Part shown: positions 12,548-24,987 of the stretch, one piece after another | How the letters are laid out: each line of letters starts with the position of its first letter | Position numbering within the stretch: the stretch's first letter is position 1 | Assembly (NCBI GenBank): GCA_025766275.1 | Contig: JAFKAC010000004.1 | Location: 1,550,001-1,614,000 of the forward strand | Direction: 5' to 3' | From: Lactarius indigo | Taxonomy: Eukaryota > Basidiomycota > Agaricomycetes > Russulales > Russulaceae | Length of the DNA stretch: 64,000 nucleotides | Notes under the pieces: generated by a model | Databases searched by the model: none | The model's input: the letters and a program-made list of their open reading frames with translations, nothing else | What the model was told of the DNA's origin: nothing | Translations under genes and position numbers: made by a program

Positions 12548-13858
12548 GAAGGGTTGAGGGTGTTTGGGACAAGGTTAGGAGACTAGGAAAGCGGATCAAG
12601 TCGAGAACTGGGGAAGGAAAGGACGGTTCACACGGTATTCCCCTATTGAGATTGACACACCTTGAAAATAGGCCATCATTACGCCCCGAGGCGCACACGA
12701 GGAAAGTACAACAGCTGCTGTACGCCGAATTGGTCACAGGGTCCTCCCAAATTTCACCGCTTCACAATTCACTTGTTTACATAAGTGACTCTATCAGATT
12801 GTCAGTAATTTCCCTTATCACGGTCCCTGCTTCGAGCTTGAAATGCGATTACGAGTCTTGGCGGGCTTGAATTTCCCTCTCTTAGGAGGGCGAGTTTGCT
12901 ACCTTCGTCATCTAGCAATCTCTTCTTAGGGTTTGTCGACTAATTCGACCAAAATTCGGCGACTCGGTGTCGCAGGACCAAGGCGATGGCAACCTGAATA
13001 CGACGCCTTCTGGTGCCCTTGGCAGCCTACCACACACACTTTCCTACTAAGTGTTGCAAGAAGCGCTCAAATCGATATCGTGCCGGGATTGTATCAACTT
13101 CGAGACGTCATCGCGTCATCCCCCACCGTGACCACAAACCACAAACTGCAAGTTGGTTTCTGTCACAATTTTGGTTCGGATCGAATTTGAAATTTTGAAA
13201 ATTGATGGCACACTTGATAGTCGGTCCGTGGCGTCCCATCTTTCGCGCCAAACAAATCGACACATCAAACGACTCGGACACATTCGCCAGCTCGATGATG
13301 GTTTCCTTAGCCAATTTCTAGACAAGGTCTAGTTTTACTGCGAATGAGGTGATTGGGTTGGTGGGCATCGTCCTGCACGTCTTGCATAGGATGCCTGCAA
13401 AGGGGCAGGTGGTCCATAGGTGCGGTGATATCCTGCACAGGTTCTATATCAGTACGGGAATCTCCTCTAAGTTTCGTCAAACTGAGGTTTTTGATTGTTT
13501 TCTTTGACCGGAATGTATCGCCGAGATAAGCTTTGCAATGTATGAAATGGACGAACGATGGGAAGTACTTGAGGCCAGGGTCACACCGGATGAGCTCCGC
13601 CACAAAATGTATGTTTTGCTGCTACTCACAGTGCCATAGAAAAACGTAGATCCGAGACAAGAATCACAAGATCCGTAATTGTATTTTCGACCCCAGGTAT
13701 AGTAAGGGTATTATCGAAACAACAACAAATCGAACAACTACTATGTACACTCAGCAATAGCCGGACATGACATATCTGCCAAGATCCGAGGGTTTCCGAG
13801 GATATATGAGCGAAAATCGCGGACAAAACAATTCGGACCACTCACAAAAGATGCGCGG
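12548..13858. other. Intergenic stretch between GTPase-VWA gene and CHAT copy A
   Basis: No recognised gene. A 98-codon minus-strand open frame (13307-13603) has plausible composition (AELIRCDPGLKYFPSFVHFI) but no family I can name. It could be an exon of an unannotated small gene or chance. The upstream region of the GTPase-VWA gene, and so its promoter, lies at the left end. Confidence 0.35.
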
Positions 13859-16800
13859 TCAAGCCCCATAATGAACAAAATTTACCCATCTCTCTAGACT
13901 GATCCCTTCCTTTCTCCTCAGCTTCCGTGCCGCGTCCCGCAGCGCTCGCTGCAGATCGCTCGTAGTACTGGCACACCCTGTTCTCGGCTCGAGAACAGCG
14001 ATTTGTAAAAGTTCTCAGCCAAGGTCCCGCCCGTCCGTATCCGCCATCGCCCACATCGTCACGACAACGCTTCGGAATCCACAATACTGCATCGCTGCGG
14101 TGAGGTGAAGTGCCTCATCGGCGATGCTCTCATCTGTGATCTCCGCAGTGTGACAGCAAGAAAGGAATGCGAATTCGGCATTCGGAAGTCGAGATCGCAC
14201 GATGTCCAGCAGAGTAAGTCGATCCCCGTCCGTGAAGTTGGAAAGAAGCATCAAATGGCTTTCCTCTCTCTAGATTTCCGTGACACGCGAAATGAGCGAA
14301 CCGATGGTCTCGAAGGGCTCCGACTACGGAAGTAGGCGTGGCCAACTTTGAGATAAGACCCGTGACTGGGACATTGAGTTTATGTACGACCTCAATCTCT
14401 CCCCACACAGTCGGGAGAGATTCATCCGGCAGGGCAACAAGAAGCAATGAAGGCAGGTCCAGCGCCTGCGGACTCGTGCTGCGGGACTCTATGAGAGCAG
14501 AAATGGATGGTGTATATGAAGGGATGTAGAGATCGGAGAAATACCGCTTGGAAGACTTAGAAGGTCTGGGCATGTGGTCCGAAGGGATTGGACCCATCGC
14601 ATGGAGGGGAAGAGAACAGAAGACTGAGGTGGGGCACCACCAGATTCGGGATTGCTCTGGTACGCCCAATATTCGAAGCCTTTTAATGACTGGCTGTCCA
14701 ACAAGCTCGTAAAGCTCACTGAGTACGGTGCGCTAGAGCGTGCTGGTATTTCCTAGAGTCAAGACCTACTTTCCGCGCCTCCATTAACATATTACGCAAA
14801 TTTTGTCCGCGATCGTAGAAATCATGAGTGGTGGGAATGAAGGCAAGGAAGTGAGTTGTGGATGAGAATCAAGATATCAGAGCGCCATTTGCAGTGGTTA
14901 ATAAGTATGACGGGGCCACGTGAGGCGGCGGAGCGAAGAGTGGTGAATGACGGTCCCTTCAAGAATCCTCCCAACCCTGGTCGGCTTTGGATCTGGGAAA
15001 TCAGTCCATCCCGCTCTTCCATAAGTTCCTGCCGCCTCACCACAAGCCGACCGAATGGGTCCGTCCAATCTCTACGCTGAGAAACGCCGTCTTCTGTTCC
15101 TGGCTTCCCACTTGGTGTGTCAGATATGGTAAGCGCCTCGAGTTCTTGGTTGACCTCAGCAAATCTCTTTGCCAACGGCGGGTTTTCTTCGATGAGTTGA
15201 GCCATCTGGATACGGAGGCCACGCATCTCGGACCAAAGTAATGCACGTCCTTGTTCTAGTGTCTCAATGGCCTCCTCAAATCGGCCTAGATCGGACCTGA
15301 TAGGATGCGTAGTCAAGTGGCATGCTCTGACAGTTCTCACCCATTGCGACGAGACGGGCGTGCTGAATGGATACCGTCGGAGTGGAGGACAAGGACTTCT
15401 GGACTAATGACATCGCGTTCTTGTATGCAGTTGAGGTGGTGGGGTGACCGACACTCCGTGCAAGGTGGGCCCACTGACATGAAAGTCGGAATCGTTCCGG
15501 TTCTGGAGCGTATTGACTGTTGACGCCCAATGGTATTAACCGTAAGGCTTCAAGGAGGTCCTCCCTCCGACCGGACAGTTTCGAGCGTGTACGTAGAGAT
15601 AAAACAAGCTGCTGAATTATTTGAAGGTGGATGTACTGGGCACTCTTCAACCCGAGAAGGTCATAGCCGACGGTGATTGACTCGTCGAGGTAGCTTATCT
15701 TTCTAGTTTTCTTGAATGCGAGGAAAAGGATATCGCGTAGGAAATGGAGGGGGCTGATTCTCCACCAATCACTGGAATTTGAATAAGGAGTCGCATCGAG
15801 TGACAACCGGCCATACTTGATGGATTCTTCTATATCTGATATATCGTTGGTAAGGTAGAACTTTGATTTATACCAATCCGCAAGGTGACGGAGGCACTCT
15901 TTGTGATGTTCAGTCCCTGGAGGAGTGATTGAGAGCAGTTCTTCAAGATGTTGAATTTTCTCCGCCATCCTCGCCATCGAGTATGACCCCCGAACAGCGT
16001 CTGGCTCAAGAAAAAGTCCCCCAGACCTGTTCCAGGCTTTGAGAGGACGAAAGGTCGACAACTTGCGATGTATAGGAGTTCGCTTCTTCAAGGCTCTCAG
16101 CGAGACTGTATTGGTTGAAGCGATCTCTGGCCCGGATCGCCAACATATTGACGATTTGAAGACGAAGTTTTTCATCAACGGGAGAAGATCCGAGTAAGGT
16201 GCGGAGACGAGAAGTCGACACTTCGGAACATTTTGGGTCCTGGAAGATGATTGGTTTGGCGCATGCGAGCAGAGTGGTAAGCGATGAAGCTAGATCCCGA
16301 ATTGAATATGGACACTCCCCAGGCCGATTGGGGTCAAATACTCTTTCCAATAGCGTCGTTGCTTCTTCATAATCGTCATTTGAATGGGTTTGGACGAAAC
16401 GAAGGGAGAGTGTGTGGGACAGCGAAAACAAGACGAGGTGTGAACCTGGTGGGCAAACCTCCTACTGCGTCCCGTAGGCATTCAATGACTTTGTCTAGCG
16501 ACTGGACGCTGTCCTCGGAAGAATTCGGCATTGACAGCCTCATTCAAGGACATAGAAACAGCGACAGGAAAGCTTGCTGATAAGTTAGAGGTGAGGAGTT
16601 CGCGGCAGAGGACCACCATCTCTTCCGTATTCTGTGCCCCATCCTCAGCTTCCGACACAACTTGAATAGCAAATGCCTGGATAAGTAATGTCGTAACGAA
16701 GGTTTCTGGGGACGTCGAAGGATTCAAGAGGCAGTCCTCGGAGGTACCGGAAGTACCCGATGAAATATTTGACGCCCTCCGGCTGTTCGAACTTTTTGGC

Positions 16801-17151
16801 GCGGTATAGAAGACCGGATGCGAGGTGAAAGAGAAGTCGTACAACACCGAGGGAAGGACCTGCCCAGGGAACAGGCGGAAGGAAGATCGCCTCAGTGCAG
16901 TGTAAAATGGACTTATCAAGGTCCTCCTTCTGTTGTGACAGCACAAAGCGATTGAACCGCGCCATCATGAGAGTATAGACACTAATTATGTGTATAAAAT
17001 GGGACCGAGGGTATAGCGAGAGTGAATTTTGAGCATCCGCAATGTCGCCGTCAATATCGGTGATCGAGTCTGCCAGTGTAACGGGGGTAAGTACGCTGTC
17101 AATTGCTATTGTCGATTACCAGGACGGTTCAGGCTTACGTTTGGCTTCCAT
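13859..17151 (-). pseudogene. TPR-CHAT (caspase-like) protein, copy A, frame broken several times
   Basis: Start ATGGAAGCCAAAC is a 13-nt first exon (17151-17139), then a short intron whose acceptor precedes SITDIDGDIA. The helical TPR-like region follows (EDLDKSILHCTEAIFLPP, GECPYSIRDL, then EAIETLEQGRALLWSEMRGL). The C-terminal CHAT peptidase has the His motif FAHFACHG (His codon 14280-14282) and the Cys motif FLSCCH (Cys codon 14153-14155), then GFRSVVVTMW. The end SLERWVNFVHYGA matches the other copies. About seven frame switches occur. Two compared with paralogues, in the segments aligned near 16.7 and 16.5 kb, are single added bases. By family, CHAT domains are clan CD cysteine peptidases linked to cell-death-like responses, with TPRs as sensor or partner surface. 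This is the only copy on the minus strand and it is clearly older than copies C-F. Typed as pseudogene only because the sequence as given does not translate through. Confidence 0.8.
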
Positions 17152-18776
17152 AGCTCAGTGTGTGAAAATGAGAATTCTGAATCGTCTGACGGTGAGTTGC
17201 CAGTAAGTGATTGGGACTATGAAAGGAGAAATGCTGAATGACACACAAAAGGCCTCGCACTTGCCACGCCCTTGACCTTGCCTTTAACTGAAAGCGCTGC
17301 ATCTCCCAAATTCCTCGTTGTGGAGACTCGACGATACTCAAAAACACAACGTGTTGAACTGTTTCGAACTCTGACGTCCCCCAACTACACCACGTTAACC
17401 CGTACTATCGTTTCTGGACCTTTTCAGTGGCACATTGTAGGTTATGGGAAAGTCACGGGAGCTCGGAACACGCGCGAGGCAAACTAGATAGAACACAGAA
17501 GATCTCAGTATCACGCGTGTATGAGCGATGTCTGAGGTGGACGGTACGAGCAGGCGAGGGTATTTAACTACGGGACAAACTCGAGAGGTACTAAGGGGCG
17601 ACATTAGTTGGCGCACAGAATGCCCTGCTTTAGAGTGAAACTACAGAATGACAGACAGTGGAAATAATATGGAAATGTGGGAACATCGTCCAAAGACGCG
17701 CCGAATCTTGACACAGATGTACACGCCTTTGCACATTTACAGCGCTTTTCATAACGATAGATACCTTCCATTTTGGATACACAGGCGGACTCCCAAAACC
17801 CCAGAGCGGGGTTCATACTTAAGTCGAGGGAAAACTCTCCGGAAATTGGGTTATCATGCAGTATTGGGGTTATGGAATAAGTTGTCAGCTTTTGCTGGCG
17901 TCGCAACAGATTTACTTTTTAATTAATATAATTATTTTTATAGTAAGAAAACTCGGCACGGTTGCCGAGGAACCCCACTGTGTGTGAAAATTTGTCGCAA
18001 GGTATCTATCGTTTTGAAAACCGCTATAAGCAAGAATCCTAGAGATCTGAGCATTTCCCATTAGTCTTTCTTCCCAACAAAAAAAAAAACAGCAGATACA
18101 GTAGGTTCTATAAATACAAATCATGGAGATCTACACAGATTTACGTCTACAAAAAAAATCAAAATTCTAGGGGAAGTGGTCTTGTGCAGGATTTCACAGG
18201 TTCACAGGTTCGGATCGTTTAGATCTTGACGATCTCAATACCTCTACACTTGATACTGGGTAATAAAACTCATGGCAAGCGTCATGCATCATGCATCATG
18301 AACGATGAATTTAGAGTCAAAATCATGACGAAATTATTGACCTGAGAAACACAGAAAATAGAAATACTGTGCGGTGTGATATATAGGTTGCTCTATGGCT
18401 TTGTACGATTTGAAGTGTCTACAATGTGTTGTTGTAGCTACAGAAAAAAGTTGTTGGTTTTGAACAAGGGTCCGTGGTATTGTACCAAGACTCGACAACT
18501 TGACACGGTACCGTACGATGAAGACTCGTCTCAATCATCACATACATCGCATAATTAACGTATATTGTAGATGCTAACTACCTCTACGGTGACAAACAAA
18601 GCAGGCAAGAGGTTTGGACTCGTGCCAGTGGTCGTAATCTGAGAACCCCAGAGTACTGCAACTAAAGCGTATCGAGGACCATTTACATTGACAAGCGCAT
18701 CTGTACCATAAAATGTACATGAAACAGGGTCCCAGTCGCAATTGCGTAGTAAACAGATTAAACACTGATGTAGCAA
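17152..18776. other. Intergenic, partly AT-rich
   Basis: No gene recognised. The stretch at 17.9-18.6 kb is AT-rich with poly(A) runs near 18079 and a short ATGCATC repeat at about 18281-18300. It lies between the 5' end of CHAT copy A and the 3' end of CFT1, so it holds the copy A promoter and the CFT1 terminator. Confidence 0.4.
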
Positions 18777-21700
18777 CTACCAAGACCCGCCAAGCTCATT
18801 AAGATCATGCAGCACCGCAGTCCGCTCCGTCCCTATTTGCCGTGTGATCTCGCTCTGCCGCGTCAGTGGAAGATCCTCAAATGACTCCAGTAAACGGCCG
18901 TCCAGGATTCCATACGACAACGGTTTCGATACAAAGTCGTTGCGAACGAGGCTGCAGGGCAGTTAGTTAGTTAGTCTAACGGTACGGGACGGAGCGGGGT
19001 CGCCGAAAAGGCCGTACCGGAAAGCACGGGGGTTCAACCCCGCGGTGTGTTGGACATTTCGCGTGAGTTGGCCCTGGAGAAGATGCAGGCGCTTGAATGT
19101 CGCCTCGTCGACCGGTACGAGTGCCGTCAATGATCCGTCAGGATGCCCTGGCAGCGCCAAATGAGGTGGCGACGTTTATAAATAAAATTCCCAAACCTAC
19201 CGCATATCAATTTCGCCTGAGGCGCAACCATGTCTTCGCCCTTCATTCGGCGCGCGATCGTCACAGAAGAACGATACTCGGATTGGCCGTGGAATTCTGT
19301 ACGACATAGCAGGTTCTGCCCATTGTTCGACTCGGGACCTGTAGGGGGCGACGAGAATAAGGGAATGCAAGACCTGGTATACGATTAGGGCTTACTATGT
19401 GGGTCAGTACTCGTACATCCGAACTGCTCCCTCTTCGTCGCAGGTAACGATGGATAACTGTTGGTCGACGAAGAAAAAGTCAGGCAGCTGTTACGCAGAC
19501 CTTGTGAGGGTCCTTCGCTAAAACCGCGAGCTTATATGGATCTTCCTGCATCGAGCAAGCTTCTTCAGTACAGTCACTCGAGACTCGCAAGCTTGGAAAG
19601 AGGGCACCTGGAACGCGACGAACCAGACGCTCTTCACAGCGTCCCCGATGATGAGCAGGTTCTTCAGTGCCCGCAGCGTCGTTACATAAACGCCGACATC
19701 GAGGAATGCAACGCCGACCAAGCGCTCATCAAGGTCAAATGCACGCACGAAGATCTACAAACGAGGACATGAAAATCACCACTGTTCGCTTTAGGATGTT
19801 GCTCACCTTCTGGCCCATCGACGATACGAGATAGCAGCCTATCCCACATACGGCAGTCACAGGGCCCTTTCGCTTCGTCTCGGCAGCGCAGGCGAAGTTT
19901 GAAGCTGCGTTTCATGTCCGACTCGAGGTCTGGCACTACCTCGACGATCTCGAACACGTACTGTCTGTTCGTGAGTATGAGAAAAACAGCCTAGGAAAGA
20001 AGTGTCTTAGATACGATCAACGTACTGCGCCCTTGACGGCCAGGTCTTCGCCGCGATTGATCGTCGTGCCTACGGCAATGAAATTTTTGTGCCCCGACTC
20101 TGTGCTCAAGGTCTCCAGAGGCACGCACGCGAGCGAGTTGATGAACTCGTTTGACGCGAATTCATACCTGAGATGCAGTTCATGGGCACGACAATTAAGT
20201 GATAGTCACGGGAGGCCATACCCATCGATAGCAATTAAGTCAGGACTAAATAACTCGAGCGCGGAAGACTCGCTCATCGGATACGAGACGTTGGGGACTT
20301 TAAAACAAAGGCGTCTGAGTACGAGTATGTGGGCAGGAACGTAGGAAGGCACGACTCACCGTCGGGAGCCCACTGCTCATTTCCGTCCTCGTCATAAGAC
20401 GAGAATTGAGCTTGCACGAGCGATGCAGCGACCATCAGACAGTTTGTCGGCTCAAATACGATGTTCGTGTATGACCGCCCACGATGGATATGTCGCGACG
20501 GCATAGCCAGATTAAGGTCAACGTCTGGCATCCATTCAAGCAGCGTCGGTCCCTGACCAGACGAGTCAGATAACGAAGTCAGTCGAGTAAGCACTGTACC
20601 TCATCAGAGTATAGCAAGAAGTCACCCTTCCCATCCCAAAGCGAGGTCGCCGTAAACGCGTGCACGACGGCATGCCCCGAAGGAATAACTTTGACGCCCG
20701 CTCTATCAGTCTGCACGATCCAGGATGGATTTTCACCCGTCAGGAACACGCCTGATAGGGTCTTATCGGGCGCCGGTGATGTGACAAAGGGGATCAGCTG
20801 CCGCGAGATACGCCGGTGCTCGGCGAGCGCCGTTGATTCCTGTTCCTCAGGGTGCTGAATCTCAAACGCGCGGGAACACGTCTTTGCAAATTTTACAGCG
20901 AGCGTGCTCGTCCGCGCTAGCGGTATTGGCTCCGAGCTAGGATCAGCCGGGAGCGCTTGATAGACGGCAAGCTGGCCACATCGGAGGAAGACCTGCAGTC
21001 GCAACCGTTGTCAGCATAAGGAAAAGAAGCAGGAAATTATGTGGGGGCGGCCGTACCAGCAGATAAGGCCAAGGTACCGTTTCTCCAATAGGGGATATGA
21101 GAATCTGCTCAATATCTAGCTCCTGTGGTCTACGGGGAGGATCTTGGGGTAGGGAAAGGGCAGGGGGGTCGAACGAATCAACTAGGAGGCTCTGTAATGA
21201 CGCAATCGCAGTGGTAGAGAACGCCAAAGTCAGTTTTGGGAGAGTCCAAATCTACACGGGCGGAACTGGTCAGAAAAGGTGATGGTCACGTGATGCACAC
21301 TGACCTCCACAACACCCTGCGGCCTGCACAGCATGAGCCACTGGGTTTTTTGGCCTGCATTCATAGCAGTCTGGAGGGTTGATGTAGCAGGTTGCGCATC
21401 TCCGTTTGCGGAGGGTGCATGCTCGTTAACACGAGTTTTGAATATGCCAGTCGAATCCGTGAAGAATGAGCCGGCAATATAGCGCGAAGTCTTTGGGCAT
21501 GAGGATTAATGTCTATCATGATGAAAGGAATGAAGCCCACTTTCTCCCCCATTGGCGACATGTCTTTTCGTCGGATCTTGCCTCTCTCGGGTTCCCCAAT
21601 AAACAGACCGATGGTGTCATCCTCGCGCAGAATGAACACGAATGGGTCACAGATGCTACAGTATTTGATCCTGGGGCGCTGGTTGTTGCCCTCCATGTCT

Positions 21701-24431
21701 TTAATGCTTTGTCGTTCGGTTCCATCTGTCGTAGGATCAGCGTTAGCGCTCATCAAAGCAAGGGATTGATGCGACGTGCCAGGCTCAAGCACCCGGATAG
21801 CGTTCGATAGCACGTGAAGGATAGCAGTGCCTTGGAAGAACGGCGCAGCACCGACGGTGACCCCTTGTACGCGAGTCGTGATCGTGATGTCCCCCTTGGG
21901 GGTGCGGGTCCCGAACTGCCACACAGTCGTGTCTGGTTGTTAGCTGTGCCCGACAGGAGATAGGACATACGTACACGCGAGAAGCCTGGCGACGGGATGG
22001 CGTCCGTCCCAAGGATTAAGGAGTCGTTTTCTGCATGGAATGGGTTCGCGGGACGGTCATATGGCACGCCATTGACCTTCACCGCCGTTCGCACAGGGAG
22101 GGACCACACGCCCCGCGCGCCACCGATTGCATGGAATTTGCGCTTCGTGCGGGTGGGAAGGTCGCGCTACACGGTCCAGGGGTGAATGTGCCCGTAAGCG
22201 GTGGGTTGGCGGGGTGGGTCAGGGGGTAGTAGCACAGACCTGGAAGAGGGTGAAACCCCCTAGTGAGTTGGACCCTGTGGCGGTGACGAGTTCCGGCACG
22301 AAGCGGTCCTGCGGTGAGGATTACACGGGGAGTTCATTAGCGTGGTGGCGCGGAGCCGGCTCTACACGGGGCTTACCCCGTTCTTCGCGAGGGCAAATGT
22401 GAGGTCGGAAATAGGCCCATATGCGGGAAGGGAGTCGCATAACGAGAGATGGATCACGGTCCGCGTCTTCGCCGATGGTGCAGCCGAGGCAGAGGGCAAC
22501 GGGTCGGGGCTCGATGTACCGTATATGTCTGAAACGCACTCATAAATGATCGGCTGTGACACACGTGGGGGGGTCGGACATACCGTCATCGTCATCGAGG
22601 TCCATCGCGTTTCCGGCATCGACTACCGCAGCGGGCCCAGAAGTGCCCATTTCATCTGAGTCGGTGACTGGTTCTTCTACGCTCGCGGTTCGGAGCAATG
22701 CAGATGGGCCTACTGTACTCCCAACGAACAGATGCTCGCGATGCACTTTGCGAACAACCGTAGGAGGGGCCGTCTGGGCTAGCGCTGCACCGGTCACGAG
22801 ACGCGATACTACTTTGCCGTCAACGACAAATTCAATGGGGATTATGGTTCCGTCTACAAGAACAACAAAAAGAGTGCGCTCCTCGACGAATGCCATCCGC
22901 GCACCCTCGAGGCGCAGTTCACGCATGTCCGCGGGTGTGGAAAGGGTTGGCATGTCGCTCACGCGTGGCAGCCAGCCATTCACAGGGAGGGCAACACGCC
23001 GCGTTGCTTGATCAACATGGATGACCGCATTGCTCGCTAGGATAACCACTCCACCCAATGATGACGAACACGGGATGAGAGACAAACAATCATATGGCAA
23101 GCCATCGACCTTCGTTATGGTGGGATATATGCGGGAAACGAGATCGAGGGTGAAGATGTACAACGACATCGTATCTTTGAATTCTTTCAGGCGGCTGTGG
23201 GGATCATAGAGTTAAAATGAAAAAAGGAAGTGTCGAAGTAAAATTTTTTTAGCAGCTCACCCCGTCCAGGTCTGCTGGGGCTGGAACAATACCGCAACAG
23301 TGGGATTGTTGAACCCGGGAAGGAAGACAAAATCGACAACGTTTTTGATGTGTTCATCTACACCCGCGGCAAGATCGAGGACGAAACTGGGGGAATAAGG
23401 CACGTCCCTGTCCCACGGTGAGCTTAATGGTAGGGATCGCAATGCGTGAAACACACCTTGCTCTGAAGTCTTGTTCCATGACGTCGAGATCCGCTTGGGA
23501 TTGGTAGAAGGGCAATATGGCGAGGGCATCCTTTGGAAGAGATAGTGCGGCGCAACGGGATGCGGGGTCGGACCGGAGTTCTGATTTGAATAAGACTGAA
23601 TCGAGGGAGAGCTAGACCAGTGAAATGAAGGTGAGATTCCGGCAATGATGCTTATCAGAAGCTCACAAGCTGGGGGGCGCGTTCATACGTGTGGATAGAA
23701 ACGGTGATCAAATCATGTACGGCGGTAGACCACTCCAATAAGGCTATCTAGGTGATGTCAGTAGACTTAGTGGAAGATGAATGAGGAAAGCGACGTCAAC
23801 CAACTTTTGCATCCTTGAATGACACAAGTAGACGATCGAGTCTATCTTCAAACGACGACATGATGCGGACGCTCTCAAGTCCAGTGACGGTTCCATGTAG
23901 GCGGTGTTCACGAACAAAATGGAAGCGGATGACGGTTGGTGGTTGGCCCGAGCCCCGAGGGCCGGTGAACTGGGGGGGAATGACGACGGAGAATCAGCTC
24001 AATTGTTCCAAAGACTGATGTCCGTGCCCGAGAGAATTGGGGGAGAAGCGACTGTCATTGGGGAGGGGCGAGACATCAACATAAATATTCAAAGTTACCT
24101 TGACAGAGCCCATGTTGACGAAACCTTCACCCTGACCGTCCATCTCAACCTCGCCCTCAACTGCTTCTGTACCTCTCAGCGCGTCTGCCCTTCGATTGGA
24201 TTCATCCTGGTGCTGGGACGACATCGGTGCGGGATTTTCCGTGACTTCGAAGACGCGAAGAATGTTAGCGCGTGCGACGACGACATTGTATAGCGCGCCG
24301 TAAGAAGGATGGGGATGAGAAGTTGAGGTTGAGGGTATGGCGGAGTCAGAAAGAGTCGCGGGAGTGAGTTTGAGAGTTGTAACATATTCGACACCACTTG
24401 GTGGAAGAATTTCCTGATGCAACGCCTGCAT
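18777..24431 (-). CDS. CFT1: Cleavage and polyadenylation factor subunit CFT1 (CPSF160/CPSF-A)
   Basis: The gene encodes the large WD-repeat scaffold of the nuclear pre-mRNA 3'-end processing complex, which together with Yth1/WDR33-type subunits binds the polyadenylation signal. The start MQALHQEILPPSGVEYVT (ATG 24429-24431) is the classic CPSF160 N-terminus. Later exons read ARGVWSLPVRTAVKVNG, DITITTRVQGV, then IKYCSICDPFVFILREDD. The C-terminal CPSF_A region has YVFEIVEVVPDLES, LLIIGDAVKSVWFVAFQ and EFHGQSEYRSSVTIARR. The end LLESFEDLPLTRQSEITRQ is typical of the family. About 15 exons have short introns, including one with overlapping ctaac branch-point motifs before the last exon. Three single extra bases (at 19406, 19482 and within 19862-19864) disrupt otherwise perfect family matches. 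Since the gene is essential and single copy, these are most simply assembly errors. Confidence 0.93.
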
Positions 24432-24987
24432 TACTTGTGGAGAGTACGGGTGCAGAAAGGAGAGGGGCCACTGGCCAGATAGGGTTGTCTCCGCCAATCG
24501 TAGTATCGAGCCAACCCCGAACCCAACACTCGACCAGGCGAAGTCTTCATCACCAGAATAGGCGTGGGAACACAACCCAATTCTGTCACGTGGGCACTGC
24601 TGCCCGTTATGGCAGGCGACTTGCGTGGTTTGCATCGACCAGCTCTTGAATCTCATACCTGGATCTAAAGGGACCGACGAACCTGTATCGGTAGACCCCG
24701 TCATACTTGATCATGGTCCAGCCGACTCGATTTCGACTATCACACCGCACCAGAAGGGGCAGACCTTCTCCTCGCTGTTTGCGCGTGTAGCCTACACTCC
24801 TTTCTGGGACTACATTTGGGGCATATCAACGCCTGCCCCCTAGTAGTCTGGCTCGTGTTAAAAGCATGATCTCTTGGGCTCACCAGGGGGTTTCTTTCCG
24901 ACCATAAGACCCTCCCAGTCTACGTGACCTGGTCTGAACGCCCTCTAACCCTCAACGCCAGCCATATAATCGCGCTTCCCTGGCTCC
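24432..24987. other. Divergent promoter region between CFT1 and its neighbour
   Basis: The 5' ends of CFT1 (minus) and the disordered protein gene (plus) face each other across about 560 bp, so both promoters must lie here. No clear TATA box or named site could be assigned. Confidence 0.45.

Noticed and set aside
13307..13603. 98-codon minus-strand frame as a gene
   Set aside because: No family recognised and no supporting exons. Kept only as a note within the intergenic entry.
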